A DNA stretch of 64,000 bases from Halapricum salinum. GTDB lineage: Archaea; Halobacteriota; Halobacteria; Halobacteriales; Haloarculaceae. The stretch's first letter is position 1. Each line of letters starts with the position of its first letter. The position numbers were made by a program, and so were the translations under genes. The notes beneath the pieces are model-generated. The model saw only the letters and a list, made by a program, of their open reading frames with translations. It did no database searches and was not told the DNA's origin. The stretch lies in contig NZ_CP031310.1 in NCBI RefSeq assembly GCF_004799665.1, positions 1,356,887 through 1,420,886 of the forward strand. Reading direction: 5' to 3'. Shown here piece after piece: positions 32,413-40,542 of this stretch.

Positions 32413-33705
32413 ATGAGTGACGACCGCGGATTCGAGACGGACGCCCTGCACGTCGGTCAGGAAGAGCCGGACCCGGCGACGGGCGCGCGAGCACCGCCGA
32501 TCTACCAGACGACCAGCTACGTCTTCGAGGACGCAGAGGACGCGGCCCAGCAGTTCGCCCTAGAGAAGCCGGGCCACATCTACTCGCGACTGATGAACCC
32601 GACCTGCTCGATGCTGCAGGAACGGCTCGCCGCACTCGAAGGTGGGGTCGGTGCCGTCGCCACGGCCTCGGGAATGGCCGCGCTCAATCTGGCGACCTTC
32701 CTGCTGGCGGACGTCGGCGACAACGTCGTCACCGCCTCCGCACTCTACGGCGGGACCTACACCTATTACACCCACACTGCGCCGCGCAACGGCGTCGAGA
32801 CGCGCTTCGTCGACACACTGGACTACGACGCCTACGAAGAGGCCATCGACGAGGACACGGCCTACGTCCACCTCGAAACCATCGGCAACCCCGCGCTGGT
32901 GACCCCCGATATCGAGCGTATCGCCGACATCGCCCACGAGAACGACACGCCGCTGTTCGTGGACAACACCTTCGCGACACCCTACCTGTGTAACCCGCTC
33001 GAACACGGCGCGGACCTGGTGTGGAACTCCACGACCAAGTGGATCCACGGCTCCGGAACCACGATCGGTGGCGTCCTCGTCGACGGGGGCTCCTTCCCCT
33101 GGAGCGACCACGCCGAGAAGTACCCCGAAGTCGCCGGCGACAACCCCGCCTACCACGGCGTCAACTTCGAGGAGCGCTTCGGCGAGGCCGCCTTTACATA
33201 CGCGGCCATCGCTCGCGGGCTGCGTGACCTGGGCTGCCAGCAGTCCCCCTTCGACGCCTGGCAGACGCTGCAAGGTCTCGAATCGCTGCCGATGCGGATG
33301 GATCGCCACTGCGAGAACGCCCAGCTCGTGGCGGAGTGGCTCGAAGACCACGAGGAAGTCTCCTGGGTCACCTATCCCGGCCTCGAATCACACGAGACCC
33401 ACGAGAACGCCTCGAAATATCTCGACGGCGGCTACGGCGGCATGATCACCTTCGGGCTCGAAGAAGGGTACGAGGCCGCGCGTGACACCGTGGAGTCGAC
33501 CGAGTTGGCGAGTCTGCTCGCGAACGTCGGCGACGCCAAGACGCTGATCATCCACCCGGCGAGTACGACCCACCAGCAGCTTTCGGACGAAGAGAAGGCC
33601 GCTGCCGGCGTCACCGACGACATGGTCCGGCTCTCGGTGGGTGTCGAGGACCCGCAGGACATCATCGACGATCTGGATCAGGCGATCACCTGGTCGACGC
33701 ACTAG
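32413..33705 (+). CDS. metY: O-acetylhomoserine sulfhydrylase / cysteine synthase-like PLP enzyme
   Basis: 430 residues. It is a gamma-family PLP enzyme: YSRLMNPTCSMLQERLAALEGG near residue 55, SGMAALNLATF near 84, VDNTFATPYLCNPLEHGADLVWNSTTKWIHGSGTTIGG near 187 with the Schiff-base Lys in STTKW, and HPASTTHQQLS with VRLSVGVED near the end. MetY makes homocysteine from O-acetylhomoserine and sulfide. metX often follows in haloarchaea but is absent here; instead, the repeat-rich gap begins. ATG at 32413. Confidence 0.9.
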   Translation: MSDDRGFETDALHVGQEEPDPATGARAPPIYQTTSYVFEDAEDAAQQFALEKPGHIYSRLMNPTCSMLQERLAALEGGVGAVATASGMAALNLATFLLADVGDNVVTASALYGGTYTYYTHTAPRNGVETRFVDTLDYDAYEEAIDEDTAYVHLETIGNPALVTPDIERIADIAHENDTPLFVDNTFATPYLCNPLEHGADLVWNSTTKWIHGSGTTIGGVLVDGGSFPWSDHAEKYPEVAGDNPAYHGVNFEERFGEAAFTYAAIARGLRDLGCQQSPFDAWQTLQGLESLPMRMDRHCENAQLVAEWLEDHEEVSWVTYPGLESHETHENASKYLDGGYGGMITFGLEEGYEAARDTVESTELASLLANVGDAKTLIIHPASTTHQQLSDEEKAAAGVTDDMVRLSVGVEDPQDIIDDLDQAITWSTH

Positions 33706-33776
33706 GTGTTTCTGTCTTTTTGTCGGGTGCTACTCGTTGGCTAGGAATCGTCGCTATCACTGGGGGCAACAAGCAG

Positions 33777-33902
33777 GGAAAGCCCTCGCCTCGCTGGCGG
33801 TCGCTGAGAAGGATATCTTCGCTCGCTTTGCTCGCTCAGATAGAGCCTGCTCAGCGACTCCACTACGTCGCCAGCGAGTCTCGCCCTTTCAATCCGCCAG
33901 GA
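33777..33902 (+). repeat. Intergenic repeat family 2, copy 1
   Basis: Starts GAAAGCCCTCGCC, continues GGCGGTCGCTGAG, ATATCTTCGCT and ends CGCCCTTTCAATCCGCCAGG. The reverse complement is present, imperfectly, at 34241-34361. Confidence 0.6.
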
Positions 33903-34240
33903 TCCGCACCGCTACAGCAGGCCTGCCCTTCCGCCACCACTTTTTCCTCCCTCGGGTTTCCTCGTTCGCTTTGCTCACTGCGGGAACCACTCGGTCAGAA
34001 AAACGTGGGGAAAAACGACCCGGACGACTCACTCACTTCGTTCGTTTGCGTCCGGTGAAACGGCGTTCGCTTCGCTCGCCGTATGCTTGTACTGACCGCA
34101 CAGCAGGCCTGCCCTTCCCCGAGTCGCGCGCTGAAACGCGCTCCTGGCCACCGCCGAGCGGTCAGGAAGCGTGTTCCGGCGCCACTCGCGCCGGAACCGG
34201 GGAGGTGTGGGGCTACAATAAGGCGGTTGCGGTGATGTCA

Positions 34241-34361
34241 CCTGGAGGAATGAAAGGGCGAACCACGATCGCGCCGAAGGAGCGTCGCCTGAGCGACCAC
34301 TATCCGAGCGAAGCGAAGATATGTCGCTCAGCGACCGCGAGCGTGGTGAGGGCTTTCGAGG
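34241..34361 (-). repeat. Intergenic repeat family 2, copy 2 (inverted), with truncated copies to 34480
   Basis: On the minus strand it reads CGAAAGCCCTCACCACGCTC, GCGGTCGCTGAGCGACATAT, then CGCCCTTTCATTCCTCCAGG, aligning with copy 1. Two further fragments of its left end, GCGAGCGTGAGGGCTTTTCC (34396-34415) and GAGCGTGGAGAGGGCTTTCG (34451-34470), follow in tandem. Confidence 0.6.
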
Positions 34362-34522
34362 CGTTGTCGTCTCAAGTGGTCGCGGTTCCTAGCGAGCGTG
34401 AGGGCTTTTCCGGGTCGTTGCTGGTCTCTGTTGTGTCGTTATTTCCTAGCGAGCGTGGAGAGGGCTTTCGAGGTGGTTCTCTCTCGACCAGCTATCCCCT
34501 CCACGCACGTTTCCACCCGAAC

Positions 34523-34855
34523 CTAGGGGGTCGTATAGGTCGTGATCGCCGAAATATCCCCCTCAGCAAAGGTCATTACATCGACGAACGCGGTAATCTG
34601 CTTCCCACCCGCGGACAACAACCGCCCTTCGACGGCCAGCCCATCCGCCTGCTCGTAGATCGCGTCGATCGGATGGCTCGTGTCGCTCTGCGGACGCTCC
34701 TCGCGCATGAACTGGACGAACTCGGCCCGCCCATCGATCGTCATGTCGGGGCGTCGGTGGACGAAATCGGGCGTCAGAATGGATTCGAGCGTCTCGTAGT
34801 CGTGCTCGTCGAGCGACCGATAGTACGTCCGTGCGGTCGCCGCTCGCTCGTCCAT
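34523..34855 (-). CDS. SnoaL/NTF2-like fold protein
   Basis: 110 residues. A helix-first cone fold of NTF2-like type is suggested by ARTYYRSLDEHDYETLESILTPDFVHRRPDMTIDGRAEFVQFMREER near the start, followed by strands LAVEGRLLSAGGKQITAFVDVMTFAEGDISAITTYT. Such proteins are small ligand-binding or isomerase-like enzymes; no catalytic residues can be assigned. It is transcribed toward the repeat-rich gap, and a copy of the palindromic element lies directly upstream (34907-34980). Confidence 0.8.
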   Translation of the reverse strand: MDERAATARTYYRSLDEHDYETLESILTPDFVHRRPDMTIDGRAEFVQFMREERPQSDTSHPIDAIYEQADGLAVEGRLLSAGGKQITAFVDVMTFAEGDISAITTYTTP

Positions 34856-34906
34856 ACCCTCTCTGGGTCCTCACCCGAGTAGAAACCAGTGGTTCTTCGC
34901 CGATTC

Positions 34907-34980
34907 ATAGTGATTACTGTCGGTCTGTTCCACATCGACCGCCCGGAGTCGGGCGGTCGTAGTGGTAAATCGCTACACTA
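34907..34980. mobile_element. Palindromic element copy 2 (right end truncated)
   Basis: Left arm ATAGTGATTACTGT (34907-34920), then GGTCTGTTCCACATCGACCG, hairpin GACCGCCCG/CGGGCGGTC around GAGT, and GGTAAATCGCTACA. Bases 34921-34977 match 37121-37177 with two differences. The right arm is imperfect (TACACTATCAC) because the element runs into the stop codon of the peroxiredoxin fusion gene at 34981. It represents the uninterrupted form of the 37-kb element. Confidence 0.7.
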
Positions 34981-36402
34981 TCACTCCGAGGACTCTCGCT
35001 GGTCGCCCTCGCTGCCTTCCAGTTCGGCAGCGATTTCGGCGACTTCTTCGTCCGAGACATCCGCGTCCTCGCGCTCGTCTTCGTCGCCGTCCGCGCGGTC
35101 CTCGCCACCGCTTTGCTGTTCGAGTTCGGCTGCGATCTCGGCGACTTCCTCGTCTGAGACGTCCGTGTCCTCGTCACTCTCCCGCTCGCCGTCCGCTCGC
35201 TCATCCTCCGCGAGTTCGACCGGCTCGGTTCGGTTGTCCTCGACCGGTTCCTCGGCCTCGGGTGCGACCGCACCGACGGCGTCCTCGATCTGGCCGGCCT
35301 CGGCCCCGCCGGAATCGCCCATCTCGACGCCCTTCCCGCCGTACTCGCGGGCGCGGCGCTCGGCCTCGGTCTCCATCCCCCGTTTGTCTTCGTCCTCGTC
35401 GTCGTCGATCTCGACTTCCTCGACTTCGAGGTCGACACCGCCGGCGGCTTCGAGGTCGTCCTCGTCGGCGGCCTCGTCGCGGATCTCGTCCATGATCGAG
35501 GTCTTCTCTTCGCGTTCGAGGAGGATCTCACCGTCTTCGCTGACGATATCGTCCGGGTTCAGCGGTTCCTCGATGTCACGGGCGGTCTCCAGCGGCGCCT
35601 CGGCGTCCTGACGGTACCCCTCGCCAACGGCCCCGTCGCCACTGGAGTAGGCGTCTGCGGCGTCGGCCAGCCAGTCGGCAGCCTGCCACAGCGAGTTGGC
35701 CTTGCTACGAGCCCGATCGAACGGTTCGTCCAGCACTGGCGAATCGCTGAATCGGAAGGCCGTGTCGAACTCCTCGGCGGCCTCCTCGAACTCCTCGCGA
35801 GCCCGCTCGAAGTCGCTCCGGGCGATCATCCAGTCGTGGTCGCCGAACCCGTTCATCGCACTCGTGAACGCCCGCCGCCCCTCGACGTAGTGGGCGTGGC
35901 CGACTCGATACCGAGAGAGGGCCGTCGAGTCGCCGCCGATCGCTTCCACTGTCACGCGGATGGGTTCGACCTGCGGGAGCTCGTAGGGGTCGCTGGTCGT
36001 CCAGCGATACTGGATCATCCCGTTGAGATCGATCACGAACACGGCTCGCTGGAGCAGATACCCTTCGTCGCGGTCGTCGACGACGTCGTAGGCCTCGCCC
36101 ACCTCTCGACGAGTGTCGCTCAAAAGTGGGACCTTGAGGTCGTAGCGGTCGGCGAAGACGCGGTGGCTGTGGACGCTGTCGGGCGAGATCGCCAGGATCG
36201 TCACGTCCTTCTGCATGGTGAAGAGATCGAGTTCGCCGACGTCCGATCCCTCCTCGTCACAGGCGGGGTTGAAGTCCGCGGGGTAGAACATGAGGATCAC
36301 GACCTCCTCGCCGAGGTACGAATCGAGGGACTGGCGATCGAATTCGCCGTCGACCACCCCTGGCAACTCGAAGGTCGGCGCGTCGTCCCCCGCTCTGGGC
36401 AT
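34981..36402 (-). CDS. Peroxiredoxin-like protein with long acidic C-terminal extension
   Basis: 473 residues from the ATG at 36400-36402. Residues 1-150 are a peroxiredoxin/AhpC-TSA domain: APTFELPGV, VVILMFYPADFNPACDEEGSDVG with one Cys at the peroxidatic position, then TILAISPDSVHSHRVFADRYDLKVPLLSD and AVFVIDLNGMIQYRW. Residues 170-270 form a helical domain, and the remainder is Glu/Asp-rich, with the peptide DVSDEEVAEIAAELE occurring twice near the end. No second (resolving) Cys is seen, so it would be a 1-Cys type. The helical/acidic extension is unusual and may mediate assembly. A TATA box (36419-36428) precedes it by about 22 bp. Confidence 0.8.
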   Translation of the reverse strand: MPRAGDDAPTFELPGVVDGEFDRQSLDSYLGEEVVILMFYPADFNPACDEEGSDVGELDLFTMQKDVTILAISPDSVHSHRVFADRYDLKVPLLSDTRREVGEAYDVVDDRDEGYLLQRAVFVIDLNGMIQYRWTTSDPYELPQVEPIRVTVEAIGGDSTALSRYRVGHAHYVEGRRAFTSAMNGFGDHDWMIARSDFERAREEFEEAAEEFDTAFRFSDSPVLDEPFDRARSKANSLWQAADWLADAADAYSSGDGAVGEGYRQDAEAPLETARDIEEPLNPDDIVSEDGEILLEREEKTSIMDEIRDEAADEDDLEAAGGVDLEVEEVEIDDDEDEDKRGMETEAERRAREYGGKGVEMGDSGGAEAGQIEDAVGAVAPEAEEPVEDNRTEPVELAEDERADGERESDEDTDVSDEEVAEIAAELEQQSGGEDRADGDEDEREDADVSDEEVAEIAAELEGSEGDQRESSE

Positions 36403-36418
36403 GTCACCGAAAAGTAGG

Positions 36419-36428
36419 TGTATATAGT
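36419..36428 (-). promoter_or_regulatory. TATA box of the peroxiredoxin fusion gene
   Basis: Minus strand AACTATATAC about 17-26 bp upstream of the start codon; predicts a very short or absent leader. Confidence 0.5.
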
Positions 36429-36506
36429 TAATACTGCTGGCTCTTTTCGCGTGCTGTAACGACCGGAACGGTCGGCTTTTGCCCGCGGCCACCCTACGAA
36501 CCGCCA

Positions 36507-37001
36507 GTGGAGCTTCACGTCCGCTACGAGGGCAACGACGACCCCGACAAGTGTAGCGCCCGCAAGCTCGCTCGCTTCGACCTCGCCGAGCTACACCGCT
36601 CGACGCGAGCCACGCCATCTGGAGTCGTCCTCAACCCCTTCGCCGAACAGGCGCTGTCGCCTGCAGATGCCGACCGGAAGCGGCTGGTCGCGCTCGACTG
36701 CTCGTGGGAGACTGCCGAACGCGAGGCCTTCGATCTTGACGGTGTCCACCGCGCACTCCCCTTCCTCGTCGCCGCGAACCCGATCAACTACGGGACGGCC
36801 TTCCAGCTCAACACCGTCGAAGCGTTCGCCGGCGCGCTCGTAATTCTGGGCCACCGCGAACAGGCCGAAGAGATCCTCTCGAAGTTCTCGTGGGGCCACA
36901 CCTTTCTGGAACTCAACGAGGAACCCTTGCGGCGCTACAGCGAGTGTGCCGACTCCGCCGAGATTCTCGACGTGCAGGACGACTATCTGGCCGACGAATG
37001 A
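36507..37001 (+). CDS. tsr3: 16S/18S rRNA aminocarboxypropyltransferase Tsr3 (DUF367)
   Basis: 164 residues from a GTG at 36507-36509 ([24 protein letters not shown]), which matches other haloarchaeal Tsr3. Conserved signatures are [31 protein letters not shown], and [28 protein letters not shown], with a C-terminal [21 protein letters not shown]. The enzyme transfers the 3-amino-3-carboxypropyl group of S-adenosylmethionine to a modified uridine in small-subunit rRNA. It is divergent from the peroxiredoxin fusion gene. Confidence 0.9.
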   Translation: MELHVRYEGNDDPDKCSARKLARFDLAELHRSTRATPSGVVLNPFAEQALSPADADRKRLVALDCSWETAEREAFDLDGVHRALPFLVAANPINYGTAFQLNTVEAFAGALVILGHREQAEEILSKFSWGHTFLELNEEPLRRYSECADSAEILDVQDDYLADE

Positions 37002-37023
37002 GGGCGTCCGACGCGGGAATACT

Positions 37024-37188
37024 CATAGTGATTACTGTATAGTAACAATTGAAACGATTTACACACCGATCGCACTGTTGTCGTGCGATCGTGTGTGCAT
37101 TGACTTTCAATGGCTACTATAGGTCTGTTCCACATCGACTGCCCGGAGTCGGGCGGTCGTAGTGGTAAATCGCTACAGTAATCACTAT
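37024..37188. mobile_element. Palindromic element copy 3, with an inserted copy 4
   Basis: Outer ends ATAGTGATTACTGTA (37025-37039) and TACAGTAATCACTAT (37174-37188) are perfect 15-bp inverted repeats. The interior right part (37121-37177) matches copy 2. Relative to copy 2, 82 bp (37039-37120) are inserted after GATTACTGT. It occupies the gap between tsr3 and cydA. Confidence 0.75.
37039..37120 (-). mobile_element. Palindromic element copy 4, nested in copy 3 and in reverse orientation
   Basis: 82 bp with its own ends ATAGTAACAATTGAAA (37039-37054) and TTTCAATGGCTACTAT (37105-37120), complementary at 14 of 16 positions. A central stem GATCGCAC/GTGCGATC is flanked by ACAC/GTGT. On the minus strand it carries GTAAATCGTTTCAATTG, the right-hand box of the family. 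Confidence 0.75.
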
Positions 37189-37299
37189 CAGTCCTACCAA
37201 AGTTTACGCTACGCATCTAAGTGCCTTTCGGGGATTCGCACCTCGTGCAGTCATACAGCCCGTTTTTTGACGCTCAATGGCATTAGACGACGTAAATAG

Positions 37300-38727
37300 A
37301 TGTTCGCGAACGTGTTCGATACACTCCTGTTTCTCTCGCCCGAATTCGGCAGTCGCGTACAGTTCGGCTGGACGATCACCGTCCACATCCTCTTTGCGTC
37401 GCTGTCGATCGGCCTCGCACCGTTCATCGTCTACTTCACGTACAAGGACGTGAAAACGGGTGCCGAGCGCTTTGCCCACCTGCGGAACTTCTGGGTGAAG
37501 GTCTTCGCGGCCGGGTTCGTCATGGGCACAGTCACAGGGATTCCGATGAGCTTCCAGTTCGGGACGAACTTTCCCGTCTTCTCTGAGTTCGCCGGCGAGA
37601 TGATCGGCGGCCCCCTCGCCTTCGAGGCGAAGATGGCGTTCTTCCTCGAAGCCGTCTTCCTCGGCGTCCTGCTGTTCGGTCGCGAGCGCGTCAGCGATCG
37701 GACGTACGTCCTCTCGTCGGTGCTGGTCGGCGTCGGCGCGTGGCTGTCTGGCTTCTGGATCCTCGTGGTCAACTCCTGGATGCAGACCCCACAGGGCTTC
37801 GAGATGATCACGCGAAACGGCCAGGAGATCGCCAAACTGACCGACCCCGTCGCGGCGTTTCTCAACCCGCGCTTGCCGTGGATGTACTTCCACATGATCA
37901 ACGCCTCGGTCATCTCCGTCGCACTGCTGGTCGGCGGCGTCTCCGCCTACCTCGTCTGGAAGAACCGCGACTCCGAGGCCTGGAAAAGCGCGCTGAAGAT
38001 CGCAGTCCTCATCCTGCTCGTGACCGCACCGCTGCAGGCGCTGCACGGCGACGCCTACGCTCGCCACGTCCAGGACTCCCAGCCTCAGAAGTTCGCGAGC
38101 ATGGAGGCCCACTACGAGAGCGGGGCTGCCGACCTCCACCTCATCGCTATCCCGACCGACATCTCGTCGTTCACCGATCCGCGGGCGGAGAACCTCTTCA
38201 CTGTGAGTTTACCCGGCTTCGCGTCGTTCCTCGTCGAAGGTGACATGGACGCCTCGATACAGGGGCTGAACGAGTACGAGGAGAATCCGCCCGTGGCGCT
38301 GGTGTTCTGGTCGTTCCGGTTCATGGTCGGCCTCGGATTCCTGTTCATCGGGCTGGCCCTGTGGGGCGGCTATCTCACCTGGAAAGACCGTCTCGCCGAG
38401 AGCACGCTCTTCTTGCGAGCGATGATCGCTGCGTCGCCGTTCGGGTTCGCGGCGCTTTTGACCGGGTGGTACGTCACCGAGATCGGTCGCCAGCCCTGGG
38501 TGATCCAGGACTATCTTCGAACTGGTGAGGCGGTCTCCCAGTCCCTCACGAGTGCGGAGGTGACGACGACACTCGCCATCTTCGTCGTCGTCTACGTCGC
38601 GCTCGTCCTCACCGCGCTGTACGTGCTGAAGTGGCTCATCAACGACGAACTCGATCGCATGGGCGTCCAGCGAAGCTCACGTGGGCGCTGGCGCGGCCCG
38701 ATCCCGTGGGTGAGCGACGATGATTGA
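37300..38727 (+). CDS. cydA: Cytochrome bd-type quinol oxidase subunit I
   Basis: 475 residues with nine predicted membrane segments. FGWTITVHILFASLSIGLAPFIVY carries the early axial His, GFVMGTVTGIPMSFQFGTN and GPLAFEAKMAFFLEAVFLGVLLFG contain the conserved Glu pair of the high-spin heme channel, and GWYVTEIGRQPWVI is the GRQPW signature. The quinol-binding Q loop is short. The subunit holds hemes b and d (or b) and reduces oxygen. The ATG at 37300 follows a region with the nested palindromic elements. cydB overlaps its end by eight bases. Confidence 0.95.
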   Translation: MFANVFDTLLFLSPEFGSRVQFGWTITVHILFASLSIGLAPFIVYFTYKDVKTGAERFAHLRNFWVKVFAAGFVMGTVTGIPMSFQFGTNFPVFSEFAGEMIGGPLAFEAKMAFFLEAVFLGVLLFGRERVSDRTYVLSSVLVGVGAWLSGFWILVVNSWMQTPQGFEMITRNGQEIAKLTDPVAAFLNPRLPWMYFHMINASVISVALLVGGVSAYLVWKNRDSEAWKSALKIAVLILLVTAPLQALHGDAYARHVQDSQPQKFASMEAHYESGAADLHLIAIPTDISSFTDPRAENLFTVSLPGFASFLVEGDMDASIQGLNEYEENPPVALVFWSFRFMVGLGFLFIGLALWGGYLTWKDRLAESTLFLRAMIAASPFGFAALLTGWYVTEIGRQPWVIQDYLRTGEAVSQSLTSAEVTTTLAIFVVVYVALVLTALYVLKWLINDELDRMGVQRSSRGRWRGPIPWVSDDD

Positions 38728-39730
38728 GCCGCTCCTGATTCCCGTCGATTCGTACCTGATTCCGTCGCTGCCGACGGTGTGGTTCGGGGTCGTCCTCTTT
38801 ACCGTCGCGATGTACGTCGCACTGGACGGGTTCGACTTCGGGATCGGGATGCTCTACGCCCTCCGCGAGGACGACCACGAGCGCGAGACGATGCTCGCGG
38901 CGTTCGGGCCCGTCTGGGACGCCAACGAGGTCTGGCTCGTCGCCTTCGGGACGACGCTGCTGGCGGCGTTCCCCGTGGTCTACTCCCGACTCCTGAGCGA
39001 TCACTATCTCGTGGCGATCGGGATCGTCCTCGCACTCCTGTTCCGCGGACTCGGCCCCGAACTCCGCGAGCAACGCGAGGACGCCCAGTGGCAGCGCGCC
39101 TGTTCGGGACTGTTCGTCGTCGGGAGCCTCCTCTCGCCGCTGTTCATCGGAATGCTCGTCGGCAGCTGGGTCTTCGCCGCCGGAACGCTGTCGCTGCCCA
39201 GCATTCTCACCGGGGTCGGTCTGATCGCGCTCTCGGTCACCAATGGTGCGGCCTTCCTCGCGGCCAAGACCAGTGGTGAACTCCGTGCGGCGATGCGCTC
39301 GTACGGAATCGGCGCCACCCTGGCGTATCTCGGCGGCGTCGTCGTCCTGCTCGCGGTGGTCGTCGCCACCGACGCCGGCGGCGCGGCCGAGACCATCCTC
39401 TCGATCCCGGGCGTCGCCGTCGTCGGTCTCTCCGTGGCCGTCGCACTCGGCGGGATCGCCGCCGCCAGAACCGAGAACGACCGCCTGTGGTTCGCCAGCA
39501 CGCTCGCGCTCTCCGGGCTACTCGTCGCACTCGTCGCACTACTGCTGTACCCGACTGTTTACCCACCAGGCGGCCTGACCATCGACGACGCGGTCGTCTC
39601 GCCGCTCGCGCTCAATCTTACCACTGTTCTCGGCCTGCCCGTTCTGCTCGTGGTCCTCTGGTACTTCAAGTTCCTCTACGGCGTCTTCTCCGGCCCGATC
39701 GAACCCGAAGGCGACGGTTACGGCGGCTGA
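38720..39730 (+). CDS. cydB: Cytochrome bd-type quinol oxidase subunit II
   Basis: 336 residues, eight or so membrane segments. TVAMYVALDGFDFGIGMLY and FGPVWDANEVWLVAFGTTLLAAFPVVYS are the family signatures; the D/E residues here form the proton channel. It overlaps cydA by eight bases, indicating translational coupling. Together they provide a proton-motive, high-affinity terminal oxidase branch. No cydDC or cydX-like genes are seen nearby, and the downstream amidotransferase has its own promoter. Confidence 0.95.
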   Translation: MIEPLLIPVDSYLIPSLPTVWFGVVLFTVAMYVALDGFDFGIGMLYALREDDHERETMLAAFGPVWDANEVWLVAFGTTLLAAFPVVYSRLLSDHYLVAIGIVLALLFRGLGPELREQREDAQWQRACSGLFVVGSLLSPLFIGMLVGSWVFAAGTLSLPSILTGVGLIALSVTNGAAFLAAKTSGELRAAMRSYGIGATLAYLGGVVVLLAVVVATDAGGAAETILSIPGVAVVGLSVAVALGGIAAARTENDRLWFASTLALSGLLVALVALLLYPTVYPPGGLTIDDAVVSPLALNLTTVLGLPVLLVVLWYFKFLYGVFSGPIEPEGDGYGG

Positions 39731-39781
39731 AACTCCCTGCTTTCTCCCGCACTCGCCACACCCGCCGAAACACTCAAACAT

Positions 39782-39801
39782 GTATTGCGCGTGTTGTACA
39801 A
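39782..39801 (+). promoter_or_regulatory. Possible operator half-site upstream of the amidotransferase gene
   Basis: GTATTGCGC at 39782-39790 equals the left nine bases of the 14-bp palindrome upstream of trxA, followed by a separate palindrome TTGTACAA at 39794-39801. It lies within 25 bp of the start codon, where a repressor would block transcription. Shared control with trxA is an inference. Confidence 0.35.
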
Positions 39802-39805
39802 TATA

Positions 39806-40516
39806 ATGAGTACAGATATAGCCGAGCCGCGGATCGCGCTGCTGGACGCCTCAGTCGGGGAGACGCCGGCAGAGCGGAACTTCCGCCGAGAACTCGACGC
39901 CGACGTACAGGCGTTCAAAGTCAGCGAGGGCGACCTCCCACCGCCGGTCGAGACGAGCGAGATGTGGCCGTTCGACGCGGCGGTGATCTCCGGCTCCCAG
40001 ACGTCCGTCTACGACGAGCACACGTGGATCGACGCCGTCGAGGCCTGGACTCGTGCGGCGGTCGAGGCGGGCGTTCCTATTCTGGGAGTCTGCTGGGGAC
40101 ACCAGTTGCTCGCGCAGGCGCTGGACGGGGCTGTCGACCCGATGGGTCGGTACGAACTCGGCTACCACGAGGTCGATCGGATCGCCGACGATCCGCTGTT
40201 CTCGGGGCTCGACGAGACCTTCCTGGCCTTCGAGACCCACTCCGACGAGGTCACGCGGTTGCCGTCCGAAGCGACGGTACTCGCCGAAAATGACCGCTCG
40301 CTGCAAGCCTTTCGGATCGCGAACGCCTGGGGCGTCCAGTTCCATCCCGAGTACGACCTCGAGACCGCTCGCTGGGTCACCGAGAACAAGCGCGGCGAGG
40401 TCGCTGACGACGAACTGGAGCGGATCCTCGCGGCGATCACGACCGAAAACGCGGCGCGTGCTCGCGACGCCAAAGGAGTCTTCGAGAACTTCGTGGCGAT
40501 CGCGGCCGATACCTGA
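39806..40516 (+). CDS. Class I glutamine amidotransferase-like protein
   Basis: 236 residues from the ATG at 39806-39808. The GATase fold is complete: ISGSQTSVYDEHTWID near residue 67, catalytic Cys in GVCWGHQLLAQAL near 97, and His-Glu in WGVQFHPEYDLE near 183. It resembles GMP-synthase-like or gamma-glutamyl hydrolase-like stand-alone amidotransferases, whose partner is unknown. It lies 75 bp downstream of cydB on the same strand but has promoter-like sequence. Confidence 0.85.
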   Translation: MSTDIAEPRIALLDASVGETPAERNFRRELDADVQAFKVSEGDLPPPVETSEMWPFDAAVISGSQTSVYDEHTWIDAVEAWTRAAVEAGVPILGVCWGHQLLAQALDGAVDPMGRYELGYHEVDRIADDPLFSGLDETFLAFETHSDEVTRLPSEATVLAENDRSLQAFRIANAWGVQFHPEYDLETARWVTENKRGEVADDELERILAAITTENAARARDAKGVFENFVAIAADT

Positions 40517-40542
40517 GGCTCACACTACCGGCTGTTGGTCAA

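Larger units (their letters stand above)
33706..34522. repeat. 817-bp gene-free gap made mostly of repeats (modular element copy D plus inverted repeat pair)
   Basis: No gene is credible. From the metY stop: a TTTTTGTCGGGTG fragment at 33716-33729; first copy of a different repeat at 33777-33902; GCAGGCCTGCCCTTCC at 33918-33933; a full modular element copy D at 33937-34160 (TTTTT run, GAACCACTCGG, AAAAACGTGGGGAAAAACG, hairpin CCGGACG, TGAAACGGCG hairpin and CGCCGTATGCTTG, GCAGGCCTGCCCTTCCCC at 34101-34118); and a second, inverted copy of the other repeat at 34241-34361, with two truncated copies after it. Bases 34160-34240 and 34480-34522 show nothing further except a degenerate ORB-like stretch at 34509-34533. 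Confidence 0.7.

Noticed and set aside
34509-34533. ORB-like TTTCCACCCGAACCTAGGGG at the end of the NTF2-like gene
   Set aside because: The core GAAAC is broken and it is outside the replication locus; kept only as a remark in the repeat-gap entry.
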